The notes: generated by a model not told the origin, from the sequence alone. Positions 1-9,334 are shown, numbered from the stretch's first letter. The stretch is 64,000 bases of DNA from Galactobacter caseinivorans (GCF_003640665.1 NZ_QQXL01000007.1:62001-126000), one strand, 5' to 3'. A program made the numbers and translations.

Positions 1-1509
1 CAGGATAACTGGCCGCCGGGGGTCCCCGTCGGCGTTCACCTCAGCGCACTCGTGTGGTGTGTGGTCCTCATGACCCTGGTGAGCGTGGTGGGTGCGTTCA
101 CCGCCGCCCGGCGCATCGGGCGCACCCCACCCATCGAGGCCGTCCAGAGCGTGAGCGCCGTGCCGCGTCTGATGCCCCCGATCCGGTGGGTGGTGGCCGG
201 TCTTGGTGCCATCGCCGTCGTCGTCTTTCTGCTTCTGCCCCCGCAGAGCGTCAACTTTCAGCTCTCGACGGCAGCGGTGGGTGGCGGGGCGGTCCTGCTG
301 GTCTCCGCCTTGGCACCCCTTGTGGTCCCGAGCATTGCGCGCCTGCTCGGCGGTGCCCTGACCGTGGTGGCTCCCGGCGCAGCGCTCGTGGCGCGGGAGC
401 GCACGGTTCATGACGCCCGCCGTTCCGCGGCGCTGGCGACCCCCATCATCCTGCTCCTTGGGCTCGGTGCCGTCTTCGGGACCATCGCCCAGACCGGCCG
501 CGCGGAGAGCGCACAGGGGCTGCGCGAAATCACCCATGCTCACGCGGTGGCAGAGCGTGGCTCGGAGCAGGCGCAGCCCTCCCAGGCGCCTGAGCACGAT
601 GGCATGAGCGGGACCAAGGAGCTGGCAGAGATCGGCGCCATCACGCGGATTCAGCGTGCGGGAGACTGGTCCTGGAATGAGCCTGCCATGGCGCCAGAGA
701 GCTGGCTGAGCATCATGGGCATTGATCCGGCGACCTTCACTCACTTTGTCCCCGCCCAGGTGAAGCAGGGCAGTTTGGCGGACGTTCGGGGCAGGAACGT
801 CGCGGCCATCTCCGGCACCGCAAACATCGGTGACTCGCTGCACTTGACGACTCCAAGGGGCACCGACCTGACCGTGAAGGTGGTCGCCACGGTGGAGTCC
901 ACGAGTTTTATCTACGGGAGCTTGCTCTTGGATCAGCGCGAGCTCAACCGCGACCCAGGCGCCACCATGGACACGTGGCTGGCGGAGCCCGCGGCCGGGG
1001 TCACGGATGAGCAACTCGTCGCCGCGCTGCGCCAGGCGGCGCCGGCGGTCCAGGTCATGACGGGCGAAGAATGGATTGAGCACTCCGTGAGCCAGAGCGT
1101 GGCCAAGCAACAGGCCGCCATCTTCACGATCATCGGCGGGGCCGCGCTTCTCGCCGTCTTCAGCCTGGCCCAGTCCACCTTGGCCTCCGTTCGTGAGCGT
1201 CGCCGCGAGCTTGAACTGCTGACGAGGATCGGTGCCAGGCGCCGCTCCGCTATGGCATCCATCGTCATCGAATCCGCGATCACGGCGGCGACGGCTGCGA
1301 TCCTGGCGATCGCGGTCACGGTGCTGGTCTATGCCCGGATGAATACCGCACTCTTGGGGATGGGTTCAGCGATCTCCCCGATTGTCCCCGTCGGGATCCT
1401 GGCAGCGGTCCTGCTCATCTGTGTGCTCACCAGCACGGGGTCCTCCGCGGTGGGCGCCGCCTTGGCGCTGCCGGGTCCCAGGCTGAAGGCGGGGGCACGC
1501 ACGGCATAG
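1..1509 (+). CDS. ABC transporter permease, FtsX/MacB family (5' end outside window)
   Basis: The frame is open from base 1, so the N-terminus lies upstream. The visible part starts near the end of a first FtsX domain (ARRIGRTPPIEAV, the usual basic ending of that domain). It continues with two or three membrane segments, a large hydrophilic and probably extracytoplasmic loop, and a second FtsX domain around 1110-1480 with three hydrophobic segments and the conserved cytoplasmic stretch RERRRELELLTRIGARRR. Family members partner an ATPase and act in lipoprotein, peptide or antibiotic export or in mechanotransmission; the substrate cannot be told. The partner ATPase is expected upstream. The TAG stop is followed by a strong hairpin. 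Confidence 0.85.
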   Translation, partial: QDNWPPGVPVGVHLSALVWCVVLMTLVSVVGAFTAARRIGRTPPIEAVQSVSAVPRLMPPIRWVVAGLGAIAVVVFLLLPPQSVNFQLSTAAVGGGAVLLVSALAPLVVPSIARLLGGALTVVAPGAALVARERTVHDARRSAALATPIILLLGLGAVFGTIAQTGRAESAQGLREITHAHAVAERGSEQAQPSQAPEHDGMSGTKELAEIGAITRIQRAGDWSWNEPAMAPESWLSIMGIDPATFTHFVPAQVKQGSLADVRGRNVAAISGTANIGDSLHLTTPRGTDLTVKVVATVESTSFIYGSLLLDQRELNRDPGATMDTWLAEPAAGVTDEQLVAALRQAAPAVQVMTGEEWIEHSVSQSVAKQQAAIFTIIGGAALLAVFSLAQSTLASVRERRRELELLTRIGARRRSAMASIVIESAITAATAAILAIAVTVLVYARMNTALLGMGSAISPIVPVGILAAVLLICVLTSTGSSAVGAALALPGPRLKAGARTA

Positions 1510-1522
1510 TTTGGCCGTCGCC

Positions 1523-1572
1523 ACACGCCGCCGTCCCTCACCGATGCCGCTTCGGAGGGGGACGGCGGCGTG
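1523..1572 (+). terminator. Hairpin after the permease gene
   Basis: A perfect 15-bp inverted repeat (1523-1537 with 1558-1572), all GC-rich, sits 13 bases after the permease stop. No long T-run follows, so it may be a weak intrinsic terminator or a transcript-stabilising hairpin. Confidence 0.5.
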
Positions 1573-1647
1573 TTGTCCACAGCTGGCCGTAATCCCAGCG
1601 CGGTGATGTTCCTCCCGCGTCACCCTGGTGTGTGGGAGGTGGTGGCG

Positions 1648-2022
1648 ATGGACGCCAAGGAGTTGGGCAGGGCTGGGGAGGATTTTGCCGCGGCGTGGTT
1701 TCAGGAGCGCGAGGGGGTGATCCTGGAGCGCAATTGGCGCACCCGCCAGGGTGAGCTGGACCTTTTAGTGCTCGACGCCGATGGGTCACTGGTGGCGGTA
1801 GAGGTCAAGACGCGCTCTGGGGACGGTTTTGGCCACCCGGCCGAGTCGGTGAGCCGGGACAAACTGATGCGGCTGCACCGCCTGCTGCGCGCTTACGCGG
1901 ACGGCGAGGGCGGGTGCGAGTGGAGCTTTACCCCACGGCGCGTGGACGTCTTGGCCTTGGTGTGGCCGTCCGGGGCCGGCGGGCCCATCAGCGTGGAGCA
2001 CTACCGCGGGGTGTCGGCATGA
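1648..2022 (+). CDS. YraN/UPF0102 family nuclease-like protein
   Basis: A 124-aa protein of the YraN family, which has a restriction-endonuclease-like fold and is usually found beside comM and dprA, as here. The putative PD-(D/E)xK core is visible as GELDLL (Asp38) and VEVKTR (Glu52, Lys54). The ATG at 1648 is chosen because GGGAGGT lies about 7 bases upstream and the protein then starts like the family (KELGRAGEDFAA); an upstream in-frame start would add 26 unrelated residues. Its stop overlaps the next start as ATGA. The biological function of the family is not settled; an Okazaki-fragment or recombination role has been suggested. Confidence 0.85.
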   Translation: MDAKELGRAGEDFAAAWFQEREGVILERNWRTRQGELDLLVLDADGSLVAVEVKTRSGDGFGHPAESVSRDKLMRLHRLLRAYADGEGGCEWSFTPRRVDVLALVWPSGAGGPISVEHYRGVSA

Positions 2023-3572
2023 GCTTGGGAAACACCTCCTGCGTGGCCCTGGTGGGACTGAACGGGCATCGAGTGGACGTGCAGGCGGATCTAGGGGGTG
2101 GGCTGCCAGGGATGACTCTGCTCGGCCTTCCGGATGCCTCGCTGCAAGAGGCCAGGGACCGGGTGCGCTCCGCCGCACGGAACGCCGGCGTGCCGTTGAG
2201 CCCGCGCCGTCTCATCATCAATCTGGTGCCGGCGGCGCTGCCCAAGCGGGGCCCGTCCTTTGACCTGGCCATCCTGATCGCCGCTCTCGCGGCGGATTCA
2301 GTGCTGCGGGTGCCGCCCGGAGTGGTGTTCCTGGGGGAGCTCTCGCTGGATGGATCGCTGCGGCCGCTGGCCGGGATCCTGCCGAGCGTTCTCGCCGCTC
2401 AACGCCAGGGCTTCAGGCGTTGCGTTGTGCCTGCCGCCAACCTCGAGGAGGCCGGGTTGGTCCCGGGAGTAGAGGTGCGCGGTTACGAGCACGTGAGTGA
2501 CCTGCTGCTGGAGCTGGGGGTGCCGCGGGAGAAGCTGAGGTGGCCACCGGTGCAGCCGCGTCGTGAGCCGGACAACGCCACGGGGGTGGACGCGGCGCGG
2601 GGCGACGGTGACCGGCTGGATGGCAAGGACCTGAGTGAGGTGGTGGGCCAACCGGTGGGACGTTACGCGCTGGAGGTGGCGGCCGCGGGCGGGCACCATG
2701 TGCTCCTCACGGGGCCGCCAGGGGCGGGCAAGACCATGCTGGCCGAGCGCCTGCCCGGGCTGCTTCCGCTGCTGGGAGACGAGGACTCCGTGGAGGCCAC
2801 CTGCGTGCGTTCGCTGGGAGGCATTCCCGTGACGGGACTGGTGCGCCGGGCGCCCTTTGAGTCTCCCCATCACACGGTGAGCACCGCCGCACTCGTGGGC
2901 GGTGGAAGCGGTGTTCCGCGACCAGGGGCGGCATCGCTGGCCCATGCCGGCGTGCTGTTCCTCGATGAGGCCCCCGAGTTTGCCTCCCGCACCCTGGACG
3001 CGCTGCGTGAGCCGCTGGAGTCCGGCATGCTCACGCTGCACCGGGCTGCAGGTACCGCCCGATACCCCGCCCGCTTTCAGCTGGTCATGGCCGCAAACCC
3101 CTGCCCGTGCGGGAAGAGGAGCAGGGAGTGCGAATGCCCGGCGATAGTGCGCCGGCGCTACTGGGCCCGGCTCTCCGGTCCGCTGATGGACCGAGTGGAC
3201 CTGCGCATCAACGTTCCGGAGGTGGAGGTAGCCGCCATGGTGCGCATGCAGGGCGGCGAGTCCTCCGCCCAGGTGCGGGAACGGGTGCAGGCTGCCCGTG
3301 CCCGCCAGGCCAGGCGCTGGGCCAAGCATGGTGTGGCCCTGAACGCCAGGATCCCCGGCGCGGTGCTGCGATCCGCGGAACTGGGACTCAAAGGAGCGGC
3401 ACGGAGTCACCTGGAGACGGTGGCCAAGGAGTTGGCGCTTACCGGTCGGGGGGTGGACAGGGTGCTACGCATCGCGTGGACCCTGGCGGATCTGGGCGGC
3501 AAGGAACGTCCGGACGCCACCCATGTGCAGGGCGCCGCAGACTTGCGTGGGACACCGGCGGCTGCGGCATGA
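2019..3572 (+). CDS. comM: ComM/YifB family Mg-chelatase-like AAA+ ATPase
   Basis: A 517-aa protein with the three-part architecture of the YifB/ComM family: an N-terminal Lon-protease-like ChlI fold, a central AAA+ module with Walker A GPPGAGKT near residue 230 and Walker B LFLDEAP near 312, and a C-terminal Mg-chelatase domain. Four cysteines near CPCGKRSRECECP form the usual family cysteine cluster. In naturally competent bacteria ComM is a hexameric helicase that promotes branch migration of incoming donor DNA. It overlaps yraN (ATGA at 2019-2022) and dprA (ATGA at 3569-3572), so the three are translationally coupled. Whether this organism is transformable cannot be told. Confidence 0.93.
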   Translation: MSLGNTSCVALVGLNGHRVDVQADLGGGLPGMTLLGLPDASLQEARDRVRSAARNAGVPLSPRRLIINLVPAALPKRGPSFDLAILIAALAADSVLRVPPGVVFLGELSLDGSLRPLAGILPSVLAAQRQGFRRCVVPAANLEEAGLVPGVEVRGYEHVSDLLLELGVPREKLRWPPVQPRREPDNATGVDAARGDGDRLDGKDLSEVVGQPVGRYALEVAAAGGHHVLLTGPPGAGKTMLAERLPGLLPLLGDEDSVEATCVRSLGGIPVTGLVRRAPFESPHHTVSTAALVGGGSGVPRPGAASLAHAGVLFLDEAPEFASRTLDALREPLESGMLTLHRAAGTARYPARFQLVMAANPCPCGKRSRECECPAIVRRRYWARLSGPLMDRVDLRINVPEVEVAAMVRMQGGESSAQVRERVQAARARQARRWAKHGVALNARIPGAVLRSAELGLKGAARSHLETVAKELALTGRGVDRVLRIAWTLADLGGKERPDATHVQGAADLRGTPAAAA

Positions 3573-4834
3573 GCGCCCAGGAAGCCGGGCGGGAGCCAGT
3601 GGGCGGTGGCTCCGAGGAGCGCGTGGCCAGGGCCGGGTTGAGTCGCTGCGTTGAGCCGGGGGATCAGGCAGCACGGTGGGCCCTGGAGGCGCTCGGCGCC
3701 CCGCGGCTGTGGGAGCTGCTGAAGGGTTCGGCACCCACGGAACAGGAGCACAGTAATTTTGCCTCCGTGGCAGAACGGGAAATGGGGGTGGAACCGGATG
3801 GCCAGCTCTCGGAACGGCAGCAGACGGGCCGTGCGCTGTTGGCGGGGCTGCAACGCTGGCTTCCCCGTGCGGTAGACGCCTGGCCGGAGCAGGACATGGC
3901 CAACGCCTACCAGGTCAACGGCGGCTTCCTGATTCCCGAGGATCCCCACTGGCCCCGAGCCTTGAACGTCCTGGGTGATGCCGAGCCGCTGGGGCTGTGG
4001 TGGAGGGGACCGGGGTTGCCCGCCTGGGGAGCGGAGCCAAGCCTGTCCATCGTGGGCACCCGGGATCCCTCGCCCTACGGTGTGCACATCACCCGCCAAT
4101 TCACGGGTCAGCTTGCTTCCCGTGGCCTGTGCATCGTGTCCGGAGGCGCCATCGGTGTGGACGTCCTGGCGCACGCCGCAGCGCTTGAGGCCCGGGATGA
4201 TGGTTCCACGGACTGCGCCACCTTGGCCACGGTCTGCGTGCTGGCCGGGGGAGTGGACCGCCTCTACCCGTCCTCCAACGGCCGCCTGCTCAAGCACCTG
4301 GCCACCAAGCAGCTCATCCTCAGCGAGTACCCGCCCGGATCTCAACCCACCAGGTGGCGCTTCCTGGCCAGGAATCGGCTCATCGCAGCCCTCTCCTCCG
4401 GGACGCTGGTGATTGAGGGCCGGTGGCGCTCTGGATCGCTCTCCACGGCCCACCATGCTGCCGAACTGGGGCGGTGGGTCGGGGCCGTTCCTGGGCCCAT
4501 CACGGCCAGCACCAGCGAGGGCCCACACCGGTTGATCCGTGAGGGCTCCGCGGAATTGGTCACCCGCGGCGAGGACGTGCTCGCCGCACTCGGATGGAAC
4601 GTGCAAGGCACCCTGGACCTGGGGGAGCCGGAGTCGGAGCGCCGCCCAACGGACGGCCTCGACGAGATAGAGGCGCGGCTGTGGGAGAGCCTGCCGCTGA
4701 GCCGGGCCGTTGAGGTGAATAAGCTCTTGGGTGTGGCCGGGGTCGGTGCCATGGAGGGGCTCTCCGCCTTGCAACGCCTGCGCCGCAAGGGCATGGCGGA
4801 GCAACGGGAGGACGGGTCGTGGCGGCGCGGCTAG
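3569..4834 (+). CDS. dprA: DNA-processing protein DprA/Smf
   Basis: A 421-aa protein with the DprA Rossmann-like fold: SIVGTRDPSPYG from about residue 158, SGGAIGVD near 191, and the paired LSEYPPGS / FLARNRLIAALS and SGSLSTAHHA elements, then AVPGP. A long N-terminal extension (about 150 residues) precedes the core and a winged-helix-like segment ends the protein (SRAVEVNKLLGVAGVGAMEGLSALQRLRRKG, written here as a description of a helical tail). DprA loads RecA onto incoming single-stranded DNA during transformation. The start ATG overlaps the comM stop; xerC follows 9 bases after the stop. The family call is secure, while competence itself is inferred only from gene content. Confidence 0.93.
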   Translation: MSAQEAGREPVGGGSEERVARAGLSRCVEPGDQAARWALEALGAPRLWELLKGSAPTEQEHSNFASVAEREMGVEPDGQLSERQQTGRALLAGLQRWLPRAVDAWPEQDMANAYQVNGGFLIPEDPHWPRALNVLGDAEPLGLWWRGPGLPAWGAEPSLSIVGTRDPSPYGVHITRQFTGQLASRGLCIVSGGAIGVDVLAHAAALEARDDGSTDCATLATVCVLAGGVDRLYPSSNGRLLKHLATKQLILSEYPPGSQPTRWRFLARNRLIAALSSGTLVIEGRWRSGSLSTAHHAAELGRWVGAVPGPITASTSEGPHRLIREGSAELVTRGEDVLAALGWNVQGTLDLGEPESERRPTDGLDEIEARLWESLPLSRAVEVNKLLGVAGVGAMEGLSALQRLRRKGMAEQREDGSWRRG

Positions 4835-4843
4835 GCTGGAGGA

Positions 4844-5776
4844 ATGCACACCGGGCAGCCGCAAACCGTGGAACACGTAGTGGAGGCGTTTGTGCGCCAC
4901 CTGCGCCACGAGCGCGGCCGCAGCGAGAACACGGTGCGGGCCTATCGCCGGGACGTGGAGTCCCTACTTGGCTCCTTAGGCGCGGACTCGGAGACCACCA
5001 CACAAGACGCCATGGGTGCCCTGGACCTCGCTGCCTTGCGAGGCTGGCTGGCTGGGGCCTCCGCCGCCGGAGCCGCCCCGACCACTCTGTCCCGCCACGC
5101 GGCCGCTGCCCGCACCTTCTGCGCATGGGCGCGCCGCGAAGAGCTGCTTTCGGTGGACCCCTCGGCCCGGTTGCGAGCACCCAAGCGGGAGAAGCATCTT
5201 CCGCCGGTCCTACGGCCCAGCCAGATGACTCGGCTCCTGACCCAGGATGCAGAGGCGGGGCAGGAGACTCCGGTGGAACTGCGGGACCACGCCGCCATGG
5301 AGCTGCTGTACGCCACCGGGATTCGCATCGGGGAACTGGTGGGCCTGGACATGGACGACGTGGACCAGGGGGCCCGCACCCTGCGCGTGCTCGGCAAGGG
5401 CAACAAGCAGCGGGTGGTGCCCTTTGGGGGGCCGGCGGCGCAGGCACTGGAAGGCTGGTTGCGGCGCGGACGCCCGGCCCTGCTCACCGAGCGCAGTGGG
5501 CCCGCGCTCCTCTTGGGGGCCAGGGGCGGCCGCTGGGACCAGCGCCAGGCCCGCGCCACCGTGGACGCCGCACTGGGCGCCCTGGGAGACACATCGGCCA
5601 GCGGCCCCCACGCGTTGCGCCATACCGCAGCAACGCACTTGCTTGATGGCGGTGCGGATCTGCGCAGCGTCCAGGAGCTCCTAGGCCATAGTTCCCTGGC
5701 CACCACGCAGCTCTATACCCACGTGTCCGTGGAACGTTTACGCGAGGGCTACCGGCGCGCTCATCCACGCGCCTAA
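4844..5776 (+). CDS. xerC: Tyrosine recombinase XerC
   Basis: A 310-aa tyrosine recombinase with an N-terminal SAM-like core-binding domain (HLRHERGRSENTVRAYRRD) and the full catalytic set: Arg161 (GIRIGEL), Lys185 (GKGNKQR), His256 and Arg259 (HALRH), His282 (LGHSS) and nucleophile Tyr291 (TQLYTH). XerC works with XerD at dif to resolve chromosome dimers. Its place after yraN-comM-dprA is the standard actinobacterial arrangement and argues for the housekeeping enzyme, not a phage integrase. A GGAGGA sequence lies just before the ATG. Confidence 0.95.
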   Translation: MHTGQPQTVEHVVEAFVRHLRHERGRSENTVRAYRRDVESLLGSLGADSETTTQDAMGALDLAALRGWLAGASAAGAAPTTLSRHAAAARTFCAWARREELLSVDPSARLRAPKREKHLPPVLRPSQMTRLLTQDAEAGQETPVELRDHAAMELLYATGIRIGELVGLDMDDVDQGARTLRVLGKGNKQRVVPFGGPAAQALEGWLRRGRPALLTERSGPALLLGARGGRWDQRQARATVDAALGALGDTSASGPHALRHTAATHLLDGGADLRSVQELLGHSSLATTQLYTHVSVERLREGYRRAHPRA

Positions 5777-5821
5777 AGGTGACGGGCGGTGGAACTCTGT
5801 GCGGAAATCCCGTGAATGCGT

Positions 5822-5850
5822 TTGTCAATCCTTCAAGCACCGTGCACAAT
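5822..5850 (+). promoter_or_regulatory. Candidate sigma70-type promoter upstream of the DUF3145 gene
   Basis: TTGTCA (5822-5827), a 17-base spacer and CACAAT (5845-5850, four of six consensus matches). It lies about 80 bases before the DUF3145 ATG in the only sizeable gap after xerC. Between promoter and gene is a minimal reading frame, AGGAGG-ATG ACA ATC TGA at 5854-5872. Confidence 0.45.
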
Positions 5851-5929
5851 GTCAGGAGGACATGACAATCTGACAGTTTGATCAAGCCGGCCGTTGGGGA
5901 AGACGTACCGACTAGATCTGGAGGAGCGC

Positions 5930-6433
5930 ATGTCGATTCCGATGACGCGCGGAGCCTTGTACATACACTCGGCTCCCTCCGCGCTGTGCCCTCACATCGA
6001 GTGGGCTCTGAGCTCCGTGATCGAGCGGCACACCGACTTCACGTGGACGGCGCAGCCCGCCGCACCAGGAATGATGCGCGCCGAATTGGCCTGGGCCGGG
6101 GAACAGGGCACAGGTGCTCTGCTCACCTCCACCCTGCGCGGCTGGGCACACCTGCGCTACGAGGTCACCGAGGAGGCCTCCCGCGGCGTTGATGCCTCGC
6201 GTTGGTCCCACACCCCTGAACTGGGCATCTTCCACGGCACCACGGACGTGGCCGGCAACATCCTGGTCTCAGAGGATCGCATCCGCTACGCCTACGAGCA
6301 GGGCCAGGGCAACCCCGCAGCGCTGTACCACGAGCTCTCCATTGCCCTGGGCGAGGCCTGGGATGAGGAGCTGGAGCCGTTCCGTGCCGCAGCGGACGGT
6401 GCGCCGGTGCGCTGGCTGCACCACGTCGGCTAA
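5930..6433 (+). CDS. DUF3145 family protein
   Basis: A 167-aa protein matching the actinobacteria-restricted DUF3145 family, recognised from the start TRGALYIHSAPSALCPHIEWAL and a tryptophan- and acid-rich body. The ATG at 5930 is chosen because GGAGGA lies about 5 bases upstream; an upstream in-frame GTG would add 12 residues with no family match. It is monocistronic, with its own candidate promoter, and converges on fabF across a strong terminator. In related genomes the gene often lies next to the fatty-acid cluster, as here. Its function is unknown. Confidence 0.85.
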   Translation: MSIPMTRGALYIHSAPSALCPHIEWALSSVIERHTDFTWTAQPAAPGMMRAELAWAGEQGTGALLTSTLRGWAHLRYEVTEEASRGVDASRWSHTPELGIFHGTTDVAGNILVSEDRIRYAYEQGQGNPAALYHELSIALGEAWDEELEPFRAAADGAPVRWLHHVG

Positions 6434-6456
6434 CACGTCGGCTTACACGCCCCAGC

Positions 6457-6500
6457 ACAGAGAAGGAGCCGGTCCCTTGGGGGGCCGGCTCCTTCTCTGT
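6457..6500. terminator. Bidirectional terminator between DUF3145 and fabF
   Basis: A perfect 16-bp inverted repeat (6457-6472 with 6485-6500) with a 12-base loop between two convergent genes. It can serve either strand. Confidence 0.8.
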
Positions 6501-6523
6501 TCACCGTGAGGTCACGGCTGGGA

Positions 6524-7762
6524 TCAGTACGTGCGGAACGCCGCGACGGCGTTGTGCCCACCAAAGCCGAAGGAGTTGGACACGGCCACGCCGTCCTTGA
6601 TGACGCGCGGGGTTCCGGTCACCACGTCAAGGTTCACCGCCGGGTCCTGGCGGTCCAGGTTGATGGTCACGGGAGCCTTGTGGTCCACCAGGGCCAGCAC
6701 GGAGAACACGGCCTCCACGGCGCCGGCTCCACCCAGCAGGTGGCCGGTCTGGGACTTGGTCGCTGAGACGGCCACGTTGTCCATGTGATCGCCAAAGGCG
6801 ATGCGCAGGGCAACGCTCTCCGGGATGTCTCCCACGGGGGTGGAGGTGGCGTGCGCGTTCACGTGCACCACGTCCTCAGCCGTGAAGCCGCCGTCCACCA
6901 TGGTGGCCCGCAGCGCGCGCGTGGCACCCAGCCCCTCGGCGTCGGGCGCTGTGATGTGGAAGGCGTCCGAGGTGATCGCGGTGCCGGCCAACTCGGCGTA
7001 GATGCGCGCGCCGCGCGCCTTGGCGTGCTCCTCAGACTCCAGGATCAGCGTGCCTGCGCCCTCTCCCATGACGAAACCGTCACGGTCAAGGTCATACGGG
7101 CGCGACGCGGAGGCCGGGTCGTCGTTGCGGCGTGAAAGCGCCTGCATTGACGCAAAAGAGGCAATCGTAATGGGGTGAATGGCGGCCTCGCAGCCGCCGG
7201 CAATCACCACGTCGGCCTGCCCGGAGCGGATCATCTCCTGGCCAATGGCCAGTGCCTCGGTGCCAGAGGCGCAGGCGGAGACGGGGGTGCGGGCCGCAGC
7301 GCGGGCCTTGAACTCCAGGGAGAGCACGCCGGCGGAGGCGTTGGGCATGAGCATGGGCACCGTCATGGGCAGCACGCGGCGCGGGCCCTTCTCGCGCAAC
7401 ACATCCCAGGCGTCCAGCAGGGTGTTCACGCCGCCAATGCCGGTGGCGTAAGAGACGCCGAGCCGGTCGTGGTCAATCTCCGCCTGATCCAGTCCCGCGT
7501 CCTTCCATGCCTCACGGGAGGCAACAAGGGCGAACTGGGCAGAGGGGTCGTTGCGCTTGATTTCCGAGCGGCTGAGCACGTCAGCGGCCGGGACCGCGGT
7601 GCGCGCGGCAAAGGTGACGGGCAGATCCCACTTCTGGACCCAGTCCTCCGTCAGGGAGCGGGCGCCTGACGTGCCGACCAGGGCGTTGGCCCAGCTGGTC
7701 GGGACGTCGCCGCCAATGGGGGTGGTAGCACCCAGTCCGGTGATGACGACTGTCTTGGCCAT
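6524..7762 (-). CDS. fabF: Beta-ketoacyl-ACP synthase II (FabF/KasA type)
   Basis: A 412-aa condensing enzyme that elongates acyl-ACP with malonyl-ACP in type II fatty-acid synthesis. The Cys-His-His triad is visible: Cys164 in SACASGTEA, His304 in NAHATSTPVGD and His341 in TGHLLGGAGAVE. Length and order match the family. It is the last gene of the minus-strand fabD-fabH-acpP-fabF cluster, starting 136 bases after the acpP stop, and ends at a bidirectional terminator. Control by the upstream FasR-like regulator is inferred from the Streptomyces precedent. Confidence 0.96.
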   Translation of the reverse strand: MAKTVVITGLGATTPIGGDVPTSWANALVGTSGARSLTEDWVQKWDLPVTFAARTAVPAADVLSRSEIKRNDPSAQFALVASREAWKDAGLDQAEIDHDRLGVSYATGIGGVNTLLDAWDVLREKGPRRVLPMTVPMLMPNASAGVLSLEFKARAAARTPVSACASGTEALAIGQEMIRSGQADVVIAGGCEAAIHPITIASFASMQALSRRNDDPASASRPYDLDRDGFVMGEGAGTLILESEEHAKARGARIYAELAGTAITSDAFHITAPDAEGLGATRALRATMVDGGFTAEDVVHVNAHATSTPVGDIPESVALRIAFGDHMDNVAVSATKSQTGHLLGGAGAVEAVFSVLALVDHKAPVTINLDRQDPAVNLDVVTGTPRVIKDGVAVSNSFGFGGHNAVAAFRTY

Positions 7763-7898
7763 GCGAGGTGTCCTAACGTGCGGGCTGTACCCCGGCCCGG
7801 GGTGTCCGGTGAGGGGAGCGGGGTGGGAGTCCGCGGCCGGGCGGGAGCGTGTGGCTCACCGCCCGGCCAGGGGTGTGGGGTCCGTGACCCCGGGGTGC

Positions 7899-8147
7899 TT
7901 AGGCCTGAGCCTTGGCGATGAAGGTGACGGCGTCGCCGACGGTCTTGAGGTTCTTGACCTCTTCGTCCGGGATCTTCACGTCAAACTTGCCCTCGGCCTC
8001 AACCACGATGGTCATCATGGAGATGGAGTCGATGTCGAGATCCTCGGTGAAGGACTTGTCCATCTGGACGTCCTCCACGGGCAGGTCGGTCTCTTCGTTC
8101 ACAATCTCTGCCAGACCGGCGAGGATTTCTTCGTTCGTGGAAGCCAT
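7899..8147 (-). CDS. acpP: Acyl carrier protein
   Basis: An 82-aa acidic carrier protein. Ser41, in the motif DIDSIS, is the expected 4'-phosphopantetheine attachment site (usually DSL; the Leu-to-Ile change is conservative). The ATG at 8147 follows a GGAGAAAG sequence on the minus strand; the frame is open further upstream but that extension does not resemble a protein family. It lies between fabH and fabF and is the substrate carrier for the whole cluster. Confidence 0.96.
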   Translation of the reverse strand: MASTNEEILAGLAEIVNEETDLPVEDVQMDKSFTEDLDIDSISMMTIVVEAEGKFDVKIPDEEVKNLKTVGDAVTFIAKAQA

Positions 8148-8262
8148 GGGCTTTCTCCTTCGGTGATGTGCCGGAGTCTCCGGCGATGAATCGGGGCGGG
8201 TGCGAACCGATTCGCGTTCTTGGGGGTGTTTCGTCCCTAGCCTAAAGGGCCGGGCCCGGCCT

Positions 8263-9315
8263 TCAGGGCAGGACCACGACCTGCGCGCCAAAGACGAGGC
8301 CGGCGCCAAAGCCAATCTGCAGGGCCAGCCCACCAGAAAGCTCGGGGTGCTCCTCCAGCGCGCGGTGCATGGCCAGGGGGATGGAGGCGGCTGAGGTATT
8401 GCCGGACTCCTTGATGTCCCGCGCCACGTAGACGTGCTCCGGCAAGCCCAGCTCCTTGACCATCTGGTCAATGATGCGCAGGTTGGCCTGGTGGGGCAGG
8501 AAGGCCACGAGGTCGCTCGGCTCAATGCCGGCGTCCTCCACGGCCTTGCGGGCCACCTTCGCCATCTCCCACACGGCCCAGCGGAACACGGTCTGGCCGT
8601 CCTGGCGCAGCGTGGGCCAGAGCTTGGCTTCCGTCTGTGCCACGGCGAGCATGGACGGGTCATCCTGGGCGCCTACCGCGATGTCTCGCAGGTCAAGCAG
8701 GGAGTGTGTCATGCCGATGGCGTCCCACTTGGCGCCGTTGGAGCCCCACTGGCTCTTGGAGATGCCGGGGGTGTCAGAGGGGCCAATCACCACCGCGCCG
8801 GCGCCGTCGCCCAACAGGAAGCTGATGGTGCGCTCGTGGTTGTCGATGATGTCGGAGAGCTTCTCCGCGCCGACCACGAGCACGTACTCTGCCGCGCCGG
8901 AGCGCACCAGCGCGTCCGCTTGGGCCACGCCGTAGCAGTAGCCGGCGCAGGCCGCGGAGATGTCAAAGGCGGGTGCCGGGGTCGCTCCGATGCGCTCGGC
9001 CAGCAGCGCGGCGGCGGACGGGGTCACGTAGGGGAAGGTCACCGTGGAGACGATGACGGCGCCCAGCTGGGAGGCCTGGATTCCGGCGCGCTCCACCGCC
9101 TCCCGGGCAGCGGCCTCTGCCATGTCGATGAGTTGCGTCTGCGCGTCTGCGCGGCGGCGTGATTCGATTCCGGTGCGCTGGCGAATCCATTCATCGGAGG
9201 AATCAATCCACTGGCACACGTCCTCGTTCGTGACGATCACGTCAGGACTGAAGTGGCCAACGGAGAGGATGCGCGAGTGCTCGCGCAGCGGGTTCTCATT
9301 CAGGGTGGGGCTCAT
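8263..9315 (-). CDS. fabH: Beta-ketoacyl-ACP synthase III
   Basis: A 350-aa ketoacyl-ACP synthase III that starts fatty-acid synthesis by condensing acyl-CoA with malonyl-ACP. The catalytic triad is present: Cys123 (SAACAGYC), His275 (PHQAN) and Asn306 (SGNTSAA). It lies between fabD and acpP, 19 bases after the fabD stop. In Gram-positive high-GC bacteria FabH often prefers branched-chain primers; the primer preference cannot be read from the sequence. Confidence 0.96.
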   Translation of the reverse strand: MSPTLNENPLREHSRILSVGHFSPDVIVTNEDVCQWIDSSDEWIRQRTGIESRRRADAQTQLIDMAEAAAREAVERAGIQASQLGAVIVSTVTFPYVTPSAAALLAERIGATPAPAFDISAACAGYCYGVAQADALVRSGAAEYVLVVGAEKLSDIIDNHERTISFLLGDGAGAVVIGPSDTPGISKSQWGSNGAKWDAIGMTHSLLDLRDIAVGAQDDPSMLAVAQTEAKLWPTLRQDGQTVFRWAVWEMAKVARKAVEDAGIEPSDLVAFLPHQANLRIIDQMVKELGLPEHVYVARDIKESGNTSAASIPLAMHRALEEHPELSGGLALQIGFGAGLVFGAQVVVLP

Positions 9316-9334
9316 GCAACGTTCTCCCTAGTGC

